Of a stretch of 64,000 bases of DNA, positions 9,825 to 22,393 are shown piece by piece. This DNA comes from Streptococcus oralis subsp. dentisani (GTDB lineage Bacteria > Bacillota > Bacilli > Lactobacillales > Streptococcaceae): NCBI RefSeq assembly GCF_007475365.1, contig NZ_CP034442.1, positions 1,488,001 through 1,552,000 of the forward strand. Reading direction: 5' to 3'. How positions within the stretch are numbered: the first letter of the stretch is position 1; every line of letters starts with the position of its first letter. The notes under the pieces were generated by a model, which did not search any database, had not been told where the DNA came from, and was given only the letters and a program-made list of their open reading frames with translations. Position numbers and translations under genes: made by a program.

Positions 9825-11087
9825 ATGAAGCTGTTAGTTGTCGGTTCGGGTGGTCGTGAACATGCCATTGCTAAGAAGTTGCTTGAGTCAAAAGATGTTG
9901 AAAAAGTCTTTGTAGCTCCTGGGAATGACGGGATGACTCTAGATGGTCTGGAATTGGTAAATATCTCTATTTCCGAACATTCTGAATTGATTGAATTTGC
10001 AAAAGCCAACGATATAGCTTGGTCCTTTATCGGGCCAGATGACGCCCTTGCTGCTGGGATTGTGGATGATTTCAATGCAGCTGGTCTCAAAGCCTTTGGT
10101 TCGACAAGATTAGCAGCGGAGCTGGAGTGGTCCAAGGATTTTGCTAAGGAAATCATGGTCAAGTATGGCGTTCCGACAGCAGCCTATGGGACCTTCTCAG
10201 ATTTTGAGGAAGCCAAGGCCTATATCGAAAAGCAGGGGGCGCCTATCGTAGTCAAGGCAGACGGTTTGGCCCTTGGGAAAGGTGTCGTCGTTGCTGAAAC
10301 GGTTGAGCAAGCAGTCGAAGCTGCTCACCAGATGCTGCTGGATAATAAATTCGGCGACTCAGGTGCGCGTGTGGTTATCGAGGAGTTTCTTGAAGGTGAG
10401 GAATTCTCTCTCTTTGCCTTTGTCAATGGCGACAAGTTCTACATCATGCCAACGGCTCAGGATCACAAACGTGCCTATGATGGCGACAAAGGGCCTAACA
10501 CTGGTGGTATGGGTGCCTATGCGCCGGTTCCTCACTTGCCACAGAGTGTAGTTGATACGGCAGTGGAGACTATTGTCAAGCCAGTCCTTGAAGGGATGAT
10601 TAAAGAATGTCGCCCTTATCTGGGTGTCCTTTATGCCGGTCTTATCTTGACAGCTGATGGACCTAAGGTTATCGAGTTTAACGCTCGTTTTGGAGATCCA
10701 GAAACTCAGATTATCCTGCCTCGTTTGACATCTGACTTTGCACAAAATATTACGGATATCCTAGATGGTAAGGAGCCTGCTATTACCTGGCTAGATGAGG
10801 GTGTTACTTTGGGTGTGGTTGTCGCATCAAACGGCTACCCGCTGGATTATGCAAAGGGCCTAGAGTTGCCAGCCAAGACTGAGGGCGACATCATCACTTA
10901 TTATGCAGGGGCTAAGTTTTCGGAAAATAGCAGAGCACTGCTCTCAAACGGTGGACGTGTCTATATGCTCGTCACCACAGCAGACACTGTAAAAGATGCC
11001 CAAAACACCATCTACCAAGAACTCGCTCAACAAAAAACAGAAGGTCTCTTTTACCGAACCGATATCGGAAGCAAGGCAATTCGATAA
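9825..11087 (+). CDS. purD: Phosphoribosylamine-glycine ligase (GAR synthetase)
   Basis: PurD ligates glycine to phosphoribosylamine with ATP. The 420-residue protein has the N-terminal GSGGREHAIAKKL loop, the ATP-grasp lysine region IVVKADGLALGKGVVV near residue 145, and EFNARFGDPETQ near residue 285. The ATG follows AAGAGGTTGTAAG. It lies after the purH terminator and before a 400-bp gene-free stretch that carries a tandem RNA structure. Confidence 0.96.
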   Translation: MKLLVVGSGGREHAIAKKLLESKDVEKVFVAPGNDGMTLDGLELVNISISEHSELIEFAKANDIAWSFIGPDDALAAGIVDDFNAAGLKAFGSTRLAAELEWSKDFAKEIMVKYGVPTAAYGTFSDFEEAKAYIEKQGAPIVVKADGLALGKGVVVAETVEQAVEAAHQMLLDNKFGDSGARVVIEEFLEGEEFSLFAFVNGDKFYIMPTAQDHKRAYDGDKGPNTGGMGAYAPVPHLPQSVVDTAVETIVKPVLEGMIKECRPYLGVLYAGLILTADGPKVIEFNARFGDPETQIILPRLTSDFAQNITDILDGKEPAITWLDEGVTLGVVVASNGYPLDYAKGLELPAKTEGDIITYYAGAKFSENSRALLSNGGRVYMLVTTADTVKDAQNTIYQELAQQKTEGLFYRTDIGSKAIR

Positions 11088-11135
11088 AGATATAAGAATA
11101 AAGCTACGAAGTCGCTAAGTACGATAATGGTCGCC

Positions 11136-11240
11136 GTGGTGAAAAGACCAGAACAGTGAATGTTCTGGTCGGGGAAAACTTTGAGACCCTAGGCTCAAAG
11201 TTTAGGAATGAAACCGAAGGTTTGCTTCCGTCCCCACCAC
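11136..11240 (+). ncRNA. Structured RNA element, copy 1 of a tandem pair
   Basis: The closing stem is GTGGTG (11136-11141) with CACCAC (11235-11240). Hairpin 1 has a 9-bp stem (11146-11154 with 11162-11170). A GGGG/CCCC stem (11171-11174 with 11232-11235) encloses hairpin 2 (10 bp, 11176-11185 with 11194-11203, loop ACCCTAGG) and hairpin 3 (GGAA/TTCC and AAACC/GGTTT with an internal loop, 11205-11229). I do not recognise it as a known riboswitch. The second copy just downstream has the same layout with different stem bases. Confidence 0.7.
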
Positions 11241-11339
11241 CTAAGATCAGTATCAAAAAGAAAAATAAAAATTCACAAAATATGTTAATGGTCGTATGGT
11301 TTGCGAGCGTTAACGAGCCAATATAGAACAATCACCGCC

Positions 11340-11450
11340 GTTGTGAAAGAACGATTGGATTATAAGCCAATCGTTCAGGGAAATCGGAAGCCCAAGGTCT
11401 TCCGATTTAGGCATGAGACACCTTTGGTGGCTGCTGCCGTCCCTCACAAC
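11340..11450 (+). ncRNA. Structured RNA element, copy 2, directly upstream of purE
   Basis: It has the same architecture as copy 1: closing stem GTTGTG/CACAAC (11340-11345 with 11445-11450), hairpin 1 of 10 bp (11349-11358 with 11367-11376), AGGGA/TCCCT stem (11377-11381 with 11440-11444), hairpin 2 of 9 bp (11382-11390 with 11399-11407, loop CCCAAGGT), and hairpin 3 GGCA/TGCC plus CACC/GGTG (11410-11438). Almost every stem differs from copy 1 yet still pairs. Joining segments such as TTTAGG and GCCGTCCC are kept. Its end lies 38 bp before the purE ATG, fitting a cis-regulatory leader. The 11088-11488 interval holds no gene. Confidence 0.7.
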
Positions 11451-11488
11451 TTAAGGTGATTGAAAAAAGAAAGGAAAGGATATTAACT

Positions 11489-11977
11489 ATGAAACCAGTA
11501 ATTTCCATTATCATGGGCTCAAAATCCGACTGGGCAACCATGCAAAAAACCGCCGAAGTCCTAGACCGCTTCGGTATAGCCTACGAAAAGAAAGTTGTCT
11601 CTGCCCACCGTACACCTGATCTCATGTTCAGACATGCCGAAGAAGCTCGTAGCCGTGGCATCAAGGTCATCATCGCTGGTGCGGGTGGCGCAGCCCATTT
11701 GCCAGGTATGGTAGCTGCCAAAACAACCCTTCCTGTCATTGGTGTACCAGTCAAATCACGTGCTCTTAGTGGCGTGGACTCGCTCTACTCTATCGTTCAG
11801 ATGCCGGGCGGTGTGCCTGTTGCGACCATGGCTATTGGTGAAGCAGGTGCGACAAATGCGGCTCTATTTGCCCTCCGTCTCTTGTCAGTAGAGAATCAGG
11901 CTATCGCGATAGCTTTGGCAGATTTCGTAGAAGAACAAGGAAAAATCGCAGAGGAGTCGACAAATGAGCTCATCTAA
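11489..11977 (+). CDS. purE: N5-carboxyaminoimidazole ribonucleotide mutase
   Basis: PurE rearranges N5-CAIR to CAIR after PurK has made N5-CAIR. The class I signature is complete: IMGSKSDW at the N terminus, VSAHRTPD near residue 42 and [14 protein letters not shown] near residue 70. The ATG at 11489 follows AAAGGAAAGGATATTAACT and gives the usual 162 residues. An in-frame GTG at 11456 would add 11 residues made of the ribosome site itself, so I rejected it. The 3' end overlaps purK by 14 bp. Confidence 0.95.
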   Translation: MKPVISIIMGSKSDWATMQKTAEVLDRFGIAYEKKVVSAHRTPDLMFRHAEEARSRGIKVIIAGAGGAAHLPGMVAAKTTLPVIGVPVKSRALSGVDSLYSIVQMPGGVPVATMAIGEAGATNAALFALRLLSVENQAIAIALADFVEEQGKIAEESTNELI

Positions 11978-13055
11978 AACAATCGGAATTATCGGTGGCG
12001 GTCAGCTGGGTCAGATGATGGCTATTTCTGCCATTTATATGGGGCACAAGATTATCGCGCTGGATCCTGCGGCGGATTGCCCAGCCTCTTGCGTGGCGGA
12101 GATCATCGTGGCTCCTTATAATGATGTGGATGCCCTCCGTCAGTTGGCTGAGCGTTGCGATGTCCTGACTTATGAATTTGAGAATGTAGATGCTGACGGT
12201 TTGGATGCGGTTATCAAGGATGGACAACTCCCTCAAGGGACAGATCTGCTCCGCATTTCCCAAAATCGCATTTCTGAAAAGGACTTTCTTTCAAACAAGG
12301 CTCAAGTCACTGTGGCACCCTACAAGGTCGTGACTTCAAGCCAAGACTTAGCAGATATCGACCTCTCTAAAAACTATGTCCTCAAGACTGCGACCGGTGG
12401 CTATGATGGCCATGGTCAAAAGGTTATTCGCTCGGAAGTAGACTTAGAAGAAGCCTATGCGCTAGCGGATTCAGCAGACTGTGTTTTGGAGGAATTTGTC
12501 AACTTCGACCTTGAAATTTCTGTTATCGTGTCAGGAAATGGCAAGGACGTGACGGTTTTTCCGGTTCAGGAAAATATTCATCGCAACAACATTCTTTCAA
12601 AAACCATTGTCCCTGCTCGCATTCCAGCAAGCTTAGCAGAAAAAGCTAAAGCTATGGCAGTGCGAATTGCAGAACAGCTGAACTTGTCTGGAACCCTTTG
12701 CGTGGAAATGTTTGCGACTGCTGATGACATCATTGTCAATGAAATCGCCCCACGTCCACACAACTCAGGCCACTACTCAATTGAAGCTTGCGATTTTTCG
12801 CAGTTTGATACCCATATTCTCGGTGTTCTCGGAGCACCATTGCCAGCTATCCACCTGCATGGACCAGCTGTCATGCTCAATGTTCTCGGCCAGCATGTCG
12901 AGGCCGCTGAAAAATATGTCACAGAAAATCCAAGCGCCCACCTCCACATGTATGGTAAAATAGAAGCGAAGCACAACCGCAAAATGGGACACGTGACTTT
13001 GTTTAGTAAAGTGCCGGATAGTGTGGTTGAGTTTGGTGAGGGAATTGATTTTTGA
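11964..13055 (+). CDS. purK: N5-carboxyaminoimidazole ribonucleotide synthase (ATPase subunit)
   Basis: PurK makes N5-CAIR from AIR, bicarbonate and ATP. The 363-residue ATP-grasp protein begins with a [13 protein letters not shown] loop, carries [10 protein letters not shown] near residue 147 and [12 protein letters not shown] near residue 258. It is intact. Its last 96 bp (12960-13055) recur, diverged but with the same number of codons, at 14266-14361, marking a duplication at this locus. Confidence 0.95.
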   Translation: MSSSKTIGIIGGGQLGQMMAISAIYMGHKIIALDPAADCPASCVAEIIVAPYNDVDALRQLAERCDVLTYEFENVDADGLDAVIKDGQLPQGTDLLRISQNRISEKDFLSNKAQVTVAPYKVVTSSQDLADIDLSKNYVLKTATGGYDGHGQKVIRSEVDLEEAYALADSADCVLEEFVNFDLEISVIVSGNGKDVTVFPVQENIHRNNILSKTIVPARIPASLAEKAKAMAVRIAEQLNLSGTLCVEMFATADDIIVNEIAPRPHNSGHYSIEACDFSQFDTHILGVLGAPLPAIHLHGPAVMLNVLGQHVEAAEKYVTENPSAHLHMYGKIEAKHNRKMGHVTLFSKVPDSVVEFGEGIDF

Positions 13056-13056
13056 A

Positions 13057-13320
13057 ATGACAGAAGAATTTGATGAATTGCTAGATGATGAAATAACGAC
13101 CGTAACACTGACTTATACGGACGATTTGATTGTTCCAGAGATTGCGGATAGAGAGGGGATTCATATTTTAGAGAGAGCTGGCAATCAGCTAGTCTTAGAA
13201 TATTCTTGTTCCGTGAAGGAAGTTAAGGATTATCTGAGTAGTTACGGTCTGCCTAGACATCCTGAGAGAATTTCATTTGAATTTTCTATACATGAAGACT
13301 CAGAAAATGATAATCTTTAA
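13057..13320 (+). CDS. Small protein of unknown function after purK
   Basis: The ORF encodes 87 acidic residues starting MTEEFDELLDDE. The ATG lies one base after the purK stop without a well-spaced ribosome site of its own, so it may depend on translational coupling. An in-frame GTG at 13021 lies inside purK and is unlikely. The sequence alternates beta-like segments with an acidic tail (SIHEDSENDN). No domain or motif is recognised. It sits between purK and the accessory insertion. Confidence 0.6.
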   Translation: MTEEFDELLDDEITTVTLTYTDDLIVPEIADREGIHILERAGNQLVLEYSCSVKEVKDYLSSYGLPRHPERISFEFSIHEDSENDNL

Positions 13321-13340
13321 AGCTAAATGGAGACCAGTTT

Positions 13341-13567
13341 ATGATTCAAATTATTGTCAACGCTTTTGTGGAGGAAGGAAAAGAAATCGCCGTTGTGGAA
13401 GTGCTCTTTGCCAGTGCCGACCATGAAAAAGTAAAAGCCAATATCAGAAAATAAAGATTCAATATCCAAACAATTATCTGGCTATCTATGATTCGCCATT
13501 GGATACAGATCTAAGTAGCTTGCCACACTATTCGTCGGTTGTGATAAGCAAGGAGGAGTTTAATTAG
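13341..13567 (+). pseudogene. Frameshifted copy of the 75-aa protein encoded at 16448-16675
   Basis: Frame 1 reads MIQIIVNAFVEEGKEIAVVEVLFASADHEKVKAN, closely like the intact protein at 16448 (MIQIIVGAFIEK, then VEVLFASADQDKV). After about 13439 the match moves to another frame: YQKIKIQYPNNYLAIYDSPLDTDL and KEEFN before TAG at 13565. Restoring one A in the run near 13438 would rejoin the frames. It is therefore a broken paralogue, not two genes. Its 3' end supplies the ribosome-binding stretch AAGGAGGAG for the next gene. Confidence 0.8.
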
Positions 13568-13570
13568 CCT

Positions 13571-14263
13571 ATTAAAACTATTGGTCTGATTGGTGGTATG
13601 AGTTGGGAAAGCACCACATCTTACTACCAAATCATCAACGAAACCATCAAAAAAGAGCTGGGTGGTCTGCATTCTGCTAAGATTCTACTTTATAGTGTTG
13701 ATTTTGCAGAGATTGAGCATTATCAAGCAGTCGGAGACTGGGAGAAAAGCGGTCGACTTTTGGCAGATATTGCTCAGCGCTTGGAGCAAGCTGGTGCAGA
13801 TTTCATCGTTATTTGTACCAACACCATGCACAAGGTTGCTCCGCAGATACAAGAGCAGATTACGATTCCAATCTTGCATATTGCGCAGGCAACTGCGCAG
13901 GCCTTGTTGGCTGACGGTATTCAAAAAGTCGGTCTCCTAGGGACCAAGTACACCATGACTCAAGATTTTTACAAGGAGAAATTAATAGAGTCTGGGTTAG
14001 AAGTGCTGATTCCAGATCAAGCTGGCATTACAGAGGTTAGTCGAATTATTTATGACGAACTTTGCCTAGGGAACATCAAAGAAAGCTCAAAACAGGTTTA
14101 TCTTGCCATTATAGATGAATTGAAAAAAGCAGGCGCTGAAGCTGTTATCTTGGGGTGTACGGAGATTGGTCTCCTCGTCAAGCAATCCGACACTGACCTG
14201 CCTCTCTACGACACAACAGTGATTCATGCAGAGAAAGCGGCGGAGTGGGCGGTAAATAAATGA
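13571..14263 (+). CDS. Aspartate/glutamate racemase family protein lacking an ATG at the expected start
   Basis: The product is an Asp/Glu racemase (PF01177-like) of two alpha/beta domains with both catalytic cysteines, in FIVICTNTMHKVAPQ near residue 77 and VILGCTEIGLL near residue 200. Racemases of this type begin MKTIGLIGGMSWESTTSYY. Here the frame reads ATT-AAA-ACT-ATT-GGT-CTG after a stop, so the first codon is ATT at 13571. It lies 12 bases after AAGGAGGAG. The first ATG is 13598, which would remove the beta-1 strand and glycine loop. Either ATT is used as a rare start or the gene is weakened. It ends just before the duplicated purK tail. Confidence 0.75.
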   Translation: MKTIGLIGGMSWESTTSYYQIINETIKKELGGLHSAKILLYSVDFAEIEHYQAVGDWEKSGRLLADIAQRLEQAGADFIVICTNTMHKVAPQIQEQITIPILHIAQATAQALLADGIQKVGLLGTKYTMTQDFYKEKLIESGLEVLIPDQAGITEVSRIIYDELCLGNIKESSKQVYLAIIDELKKAGAEAVILGCTEIGLLVKQSDTDLPLYDTTVIHAEKAAEWAVNK

Positions 14264-14265
14264 TT

Positions 14266-14361
14266 ATAGAAGACAAGCACAACCGTAGGGTAGGGCATAT
14301 AACTTTGTTTAGTGATGTGCTAAATAGTGTGGTTGAGTTTGGGAAAGGGAAGGAGTTTTAG
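14266..14361 (+). pseudogene. Duplicated, diverged 3' end of purK
   Basis: The 96 bp read IEDKHNRRVGHITLFSDVL and end FGKGKEF-stop, matching codon for codon the last 31 codons plus stop of purK ([18 protein letters not shown], ending FGEGIDF). There is no start codon. It is a remnant left by recombination and now supplies the leader and ribosome site (GGGAAGGAG) of the DUF262 gene. Confidence 0.9.
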
Positions 14362-14362
14362 T

Positions 14363-15541
14363 ATGGAGAGTAAAGTGTACTATGGTGAATATACTTTAGA
14401 ACATTGGATGAATTTAATTTTGAAAAAAAATATCATTCTTCCAGATTATCAGAGATTATTTGTTTGGGATAAGGAGAAAACAGAGAAACTAATTGAGAGT
14501 ATACGAAAAAATGAATTTGTACCACCAGTTACTATTGGTTCTTATGATAAGGGAGATGAACGAGAAAATTTAATTTTAGATGGGCAACAACGTTTGACTA
14601 GTATTTTTCTTAGCTTCTTAGGTATTTTTCCGAATAAAGAAAAATATAAAAAGAAAATTTCAAACTTGATTGATGATAATGATTCAGAAATAGATATTGA
14701 TGAGTTTGATAATATTTTAGAGTGGTCGTTGAAGAAGTTAACGGAGAAAGGTAACAGCAAAGAACAAATACTTTCACAGATTAAAAAAGATAATTATGAT
14801 GAAATTTCAGAAATTAGTTTAGAATTTTTACGTTCACATTATCTTGGTTTTTGTTATCTTGTCCCACAAGTTACGGGTGGTGAAAGTGTTGATGAGTTTT
14901 ACTCTGAACAGCAAAGATATTATTCTTCTGTGTTTAGAAACATAAATATTCAAGGTGAAACATTACTTCCTCAGGAAAGTAGAAAATCACTATATTTTCT
15001 TAGAGATGGTCTGGTAGATTTTTTTGAACCAGAATTTAGTAAATCAATTAGAATTAATGATGCGCAAATGGATTTTGTTCGTTATATTGCTTTAATATCT
15101 CATTATAAAGAAAAAGTCAATATAAATAAGGTCGGTTATAGATATGCTCGAAGAATGGAAAAACTATATGAGGAATTCATTTACTTTGTTGCATATGGTG
15201 CAGATAGCGATTTATTTTCTCCATTACCAGACTATGTAACAGCAGAAGACTATTCAAATAAATTAGAAGAAGTTGGAAAATTTATGGAGGTTATAACTAA
15301 TCAAATAGTTTTAAATTCAATTATTGATATAGATTTAGTTGCTTTTGGTTTGTTAAAGTATACTCTCTTTGAGAGTAAAAAGCTGGATATCAATTCTATA
15401 AATAATTTAGTTCTAGATTTGAAAGAAGAAATTCAATCATTTAAAAGTGACATGAAACATACAAAGAATCCAAATGCTTTGATGCATTTACGAAATAGAA
15501 TTCAAAGTTCTTATGAGATTTACAGTAGGTATATAAAATGA
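14363..15541 (+). CDS. DUF262 (GmrS-like) protein, first gene of a candidate two-gene defence system
   Basis: The 392-residue protein has an N-terminal DUF262/ParB-like domain: LPDYQRLFVW at residues 26-35, KLIESIRKN, and LDGQQRLT at residues 72-79. In GmrSD enzymes this domain binds and hydrolyses NTPs and is joined to a DUF1524 HNH nuclease. I see no HNH motif in the C-terminal half, which is helical and charged. The ATG at 14363 follows GGGAAGGAG with good spacing; the in-frame GTG at 14327 lies in the purK remnant. The gene is visibly AT-rich compared with the pur genes, indicating transfer. It overlaps the next gene by 4 bp. Confidence 0.8.
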   Translation: MESKVYYGEYTLEHWMNLILKKNIILPDYQRLFVWDKEKTEKLIESIRKNEFVPPVTIGSYDKGDERENLILDGQQRLTSIFLSFLGIFPNKEKYKKKISNLIDDNDSEIDIDEFDNILEWSLKKLTEKGNSKEQILSQIKKDNYDEISEISLEFLRSHYLGFCYLVPQVTGGESVDEFYSEQQRYYSSVFRNINIQGETLLPQESRKSLYFLRDGLVDFFEPEFSKSIRINDAQMDFVRYIALISHYKEKVNINKVGYRYARRMEKLYEEFIYFVAYGADSDLFSPLPDYVTAEDYSNKLEEVGKFMEVITNQIVLNSIIDIDLVAFGLLKYTLFESKKLDINSINNLVLDLKEEIQSFKSDMKHTKNPNALMHLRNRIQSSYEIYSRYIK

Positions 15542-16287
15542 GCAATCATGAAGCATTTATTTTTACTCCAATAACTACAGTCTTAGAAGAAGCGGTATCA
15601 GCGAGTTATGTGATTAATGATGGTGTTGAAACCTATCCTTTATCTGAGTATATTATTCATTCATTGTTTTTAAAGATGACTGGTTTCCAAGAGCAGAAAA
15701 TGAAATGTATAGCATGGGAAATGGCTACATATGATTATGGGTATCGAAGAACTCTTCTAAAAAATGAAGATAAGTTGGCAGAGTATTCAAGTTATAAAGA
15801 TAAGTCTGCTATCTATAAGCGCTTGAATGAACTAATAAAATCGGTAAAGGCATCTTATGATGTAAATCACCTATCAAAACAGCAATGGATTGATGAGTCG
15901 GTAGAAGCAATAAAAAAAATTTTTAGTAATTCGGTTTTAGTTACTTGGACGCAAAGGAAATATGATTATTTTGTGCATGATTTTAAAGTTGGGGAGGGAC
16001 AGATTCTTACGAATAGTACAAAAATGTTCCAGCCTAAAGCACAAGTTTCTGCTAGTGTAGAAGTTGTTTTGGAGTCACAATATGAGGAACTATACAGAAA
16101 TAGGAATAGGTTAGCTCATAATGCTTTGTCCTATCAAGAAAATTTACCATCTTTAAAATCTCTCCAAAAAGAGGATGACACATCTAGAAATTATTTCATC
16201 TGGTTCTTTATACTTGTTCTTATTGATAGAATATTTATGGAACTATTCAAGCTGTATTTAAAAGAATTGGAAGAAAATGATTTTTAA
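15538..16287 (+). CDS. HEPN-motif protein, second gene of the candidate DUF262 system
   Basis: The 249-residue protein starts with ATGA overlapping the DUF262 stop, so the two are almost certainly co-translated. Near residues 187-195 it carries RNRNRLAHN, a fit to the R-x4-6-H motif of HEPN ribonucleases, preceded by a polar helix and followed by a hydrophobic helix (FIWFFILVLIDRIFMELF). HEPN proteins next to DUF262 proteins (for example MAE_28990-type) have been noted computationally as conflict systems. I infer that this chain is the effector and the DUF262 chain the sensor. Family membership needs a profile search. Confidence 0.65.
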   Translation: MSNHEAFIFTPITTVLEEAVSASYVINDGVETYPLSEYIIHSLFLKMTGFQEQKMKCIAWEMATYDYGYRRTLLKNEDKLAEYSSYKDKSAIYKRLNELIKSVKASYDVNHLSKQQWIDESVEAIKKIFSNSVLVTWTQRKYDYFVHDFKVGEGQILTNSTKMFQPKAQVSASVEVVLESQYEELYRNRNRLAHNALSYQENLPSLKSLQKEDDTSRNYFIWFFILVLIDRIFMELFKLYLKELEENDF

Positions 16288-16399
16288 CCGATTATATAGT
16301 TTATAAAAACTAAATAATGGTATTAGGGTTTACTTGAGTAAATCAAGAAGTACAATCCTTGATAGAATAAAATAAACAAAAAAGAAAGGAACAAGGATA

Positions 16400-16426
16400 C
16401 TCGTATTTACTAAAACTGAATACGAG
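16400..16426 (+). repeat. Inverted repeat in the leader of the 75-aa gene
   Basis: CTCGTATT (16400-16407) is repeated inverted at 16419-16426 with an 11-base loop. It has no T run and is AT-rich, so an operator or RNA hairpin is as likely as a terminator. The rest of 16288-16447 shows nothing else. Confidence 0.4.
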
Positions 16427-16447
16427 CTACGGACTTTATCAATTACT

Positions 16448-16675
16448 ATGATACAAATTATCGTTGGCGCATTTATTGAAAAGGATAAGACTGGAGCAAT
16501 TGTTGAAGTCTTGTTTGCTAGTGCTGACCAAGATAAGGTGCAAGCTAGATATAAAGAACTAGCTACACAATACCCTGAAAACTATTTAGCTATCTATGAT
16601 CTACCGCTGGATACGGATTTGAATACAATAGATCACTATCCATCTGTATGGATTGGGAAAGAAGAGTTTGAGTAA
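16448..16675 (+). CDS. Conserved small protein of unknown function before purB
   Basis: The 75 residues start MIQIIVGAFIEKDKTGAIVE and contain YPENYLAIYDLPLDTDL and WIGKEEFE. A broken paralogue lies at 13341-13567, so the gene family predates the insertion and probably marks the old purK-purB junction. No strong ribosome site is seen. The alternating hydrophobic pattern suggests a small alpha/beta fold. No function is proposed. Confidence 0.7.
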   Translation: MIQIIVGAFIEKDKTGAIVEVLFASADQDKVQARYKELATQYPENYLAIYDLPLDTDLNTIDHYPSVWIGKEEFE

Positions 16676-16743
16676 AGTGATTGCTGGTTGCTAACTGATG
16701 TGAAATATCAAATGTGAAATATCAAAAGAAAGGAAAATTAAAC

Positions 16744-18042
16744 ATGATTGATAGATATAGCCGTCCTGAAATGGCGAACATTTGGAGTGAAGAAAATAAA
16801 TACCGTGCTTGGCTTGAGGTGGAAATCTTGGCTGATGAGGCATGGGCTGAGTTAGGGGAAATCCCTAAGGAAGATGTGGCTTTGATTCGCGAGAAGGCGG
16901 ACTTTGACATCGACCGTATTTTGGAAATCGAGCAAGAGACTCGTCACGATGTGGTGGCTTTCACGCGTGCGGTTTCTGAGACGCTTGGTGAAGAGCGCAA
17001 GTGGGTTCACTATGGGTTGACTTCTACCGACGTGGTGGATACGGCCTACGGTTACCTCTACAAGCAGGCCAACGACATCATTCGTAAGGACCTTGAAAAC
17101 TTCACCAACATCATCGCAGACAAAGCCAAGGAGCACAAGTTCACCATTATGATGGGTCGTACCCACGGTGTGCACGCTGAGCCTACAACCTTTGGTCTTA
17201 AATTGGCGACTTGGTACAGCGAAATGAAGCGCAATATCGAGCGTTTTGAGCATGCGGCTGCTGGTGTGGAAGCAGGTAAAATCTCTGGTGCGGTTGGGAA
17301 CTTTGCCAACATCCCACCATTTGTAGAGCAATACGTCTGCGACAAATTGGGTATCCGTGCTCAAGAAATCTCTACACAGGTCCTTCCTCGTGACCTTCAT
17401 GCTGAGTATTTTGCAGTTCTTGCCAGCATCGCAACATCTATCGAGCGCATGGCAACTGAGATTCGTGGTCTGCAAAAATCTGAGCAACGTGAAGTGGAAG
17501 AGTTCTTTGCCAAGGGGCAAAAAGGTTCTTCAGCAATGCCTCATAAACGCAATCCTATCGGTTCTGAAAACATGACTGGTCTGGCGCGTGTTATCCGTGG
17601 TCACATGGTAACGGCTTATGAAAACGTAGCCCTTTGGCACGAACGTGATATCTCTCATTCATCAGCTGAGCGCATCATCGCACCAGACACAACCATTTTG
17701 ATTGACTACATGCTCAACCGTTTCGGAAACATCGTTAAGAACCTGACAGTCTTCCCTGAAAACATGATCCGCAACATGAACTCAACTTTCGGTCTCATCT
17801 TCAGCCAGCGTGCTATGTTGACCTTGATTGAGAAAGGTATGACACGTGAGCAAGCTTACGACCTTGTTCAACCTAAGACAGCACACTCTTGGGATAACCA
17901 AGTCGACTTTAAACCACTTTTGGAAGCCGATCCAGAAGTGACATCACGCCTGACTCAAGAGGAAATCGACGAAATCTTCAATCCTGCATACTACACTAAA
18001 CGTGTGGATGATATCTTTGAACGTATCGGACTGGGTGACTAA
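16744..18042 (+). CDS. purB: Adenylosuccinate lyase
   Basis: PurB cleaves SAICAR to AICAR and adenylosuccinate to AMP. The fumarase-superfamily signature [10 protein letters not shown] is at about residue 262 and the TSTDVVDTA and [10 protein letters not shown] motifs are near residues 93 and 139. The ATG at 16744 follows AAGAAAGGAAAATTAAAC and gives the usual 432 residues; an upstream in-frame start at 16714 has no ribosome site. A strong terminator follows. Confidence 0.97.
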   Translation: MIDRYSRPEMANIWSEENKYRAWLEVEILADEAWAELGEIPKEDVALIREKADFDIDRILEIEQETRHDVVAFTRAVSETLGEERKWVHYGLTSTDVVDTAYGYLYKQANDIIRKDLENFTNIIADKAKEHKFTIMMGRTHGVHAEPTTFGLKLATWYSEMKRNIERFEHAAAGVEAGKISGAVGNFANIPPFVEQYVCDKLGIRAQEISTQVLPRDLHAEYFAVLASIATSIERMATEIRGLQKSEQREVEEFFAKGQKGSSAMPHKRNPIGSENMTGLARVIRGHMVTAYENVALWHERDISHSSAERIIAPDTTILIDYMLNRFGNIVKNLTVFPENMIRNMNSTFGLIFSQRAMLTLIEKGMTREQAYDLVQPKTAHSWDNQVDFKPLLEADPEVTSRLTQEEIDEIFNPAYYTKRVDDIFERIGLGD

Positions 18043-18052
18043 TCATAACAAC

Positions 18053-18080
18053 AAAAAGCGAGATTGAATCTCGCTTTTTT
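18053..18080 (+). terminator. Rho-independent terminator between purB and strH
   Basis: A 12-bp stem (18053-18064 with 18068-18079) with A- and T-runs on both sides lies between convergent genes, so it probably serves both. Confidence 0.9.
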
Positions 18081-18099
18081 GTATTCTTGTCGAAGAGGT

Positions 18100-22146
<4,047 letters not shown>

Positions 22147-22159
22147 TTATTATCATATA

Positions 22160-22173
22160 TGATAGCGTTTACA
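22160..22173 (-). promoter_or_regulatory. cre site upstream of strH
   Basis: On the minus strand TGTAAACGCTATCA fits the CcpA consensus TGNAANCGNWNNCA at all fixed positions. It lies 29 bases before the strH ATG, next to the TATGATAAT -10-like sequence, so glucose repression through CcpA is expected. A strong ribosome site AAGGAGG follows. Confidence 0.8.
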
Positions 22174-22393
22174 TAAAACCGATTTTATTTTATTATCTAA
22201 GGAGTAAAATGTCAAGTGGGTTTATATAAGAACTATAATAAATAGAAGAAATCATAAGATTTAGAAGAAAATTATTTCTAGAAATGAGAAAGAGAAAGCC
22301 AATATTTAACTTGTTTTTAGTAAAAACGCTACTAATTAAATAAGAGTCCTCCATAGCGTTCTCACAACTTCTTTCTCGTGCTATAATGAATAT

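Noticed and set aside
11136..11450. Known riboswitch class or BOX/RUP repeat
   Set aside because: I could not match conserved cores of T-box, THF, PRPP/ykkC, glycine, TPP or FMN elements, nor the pneumococcal BOX sequence; kept as an unrecognised structured RNA.
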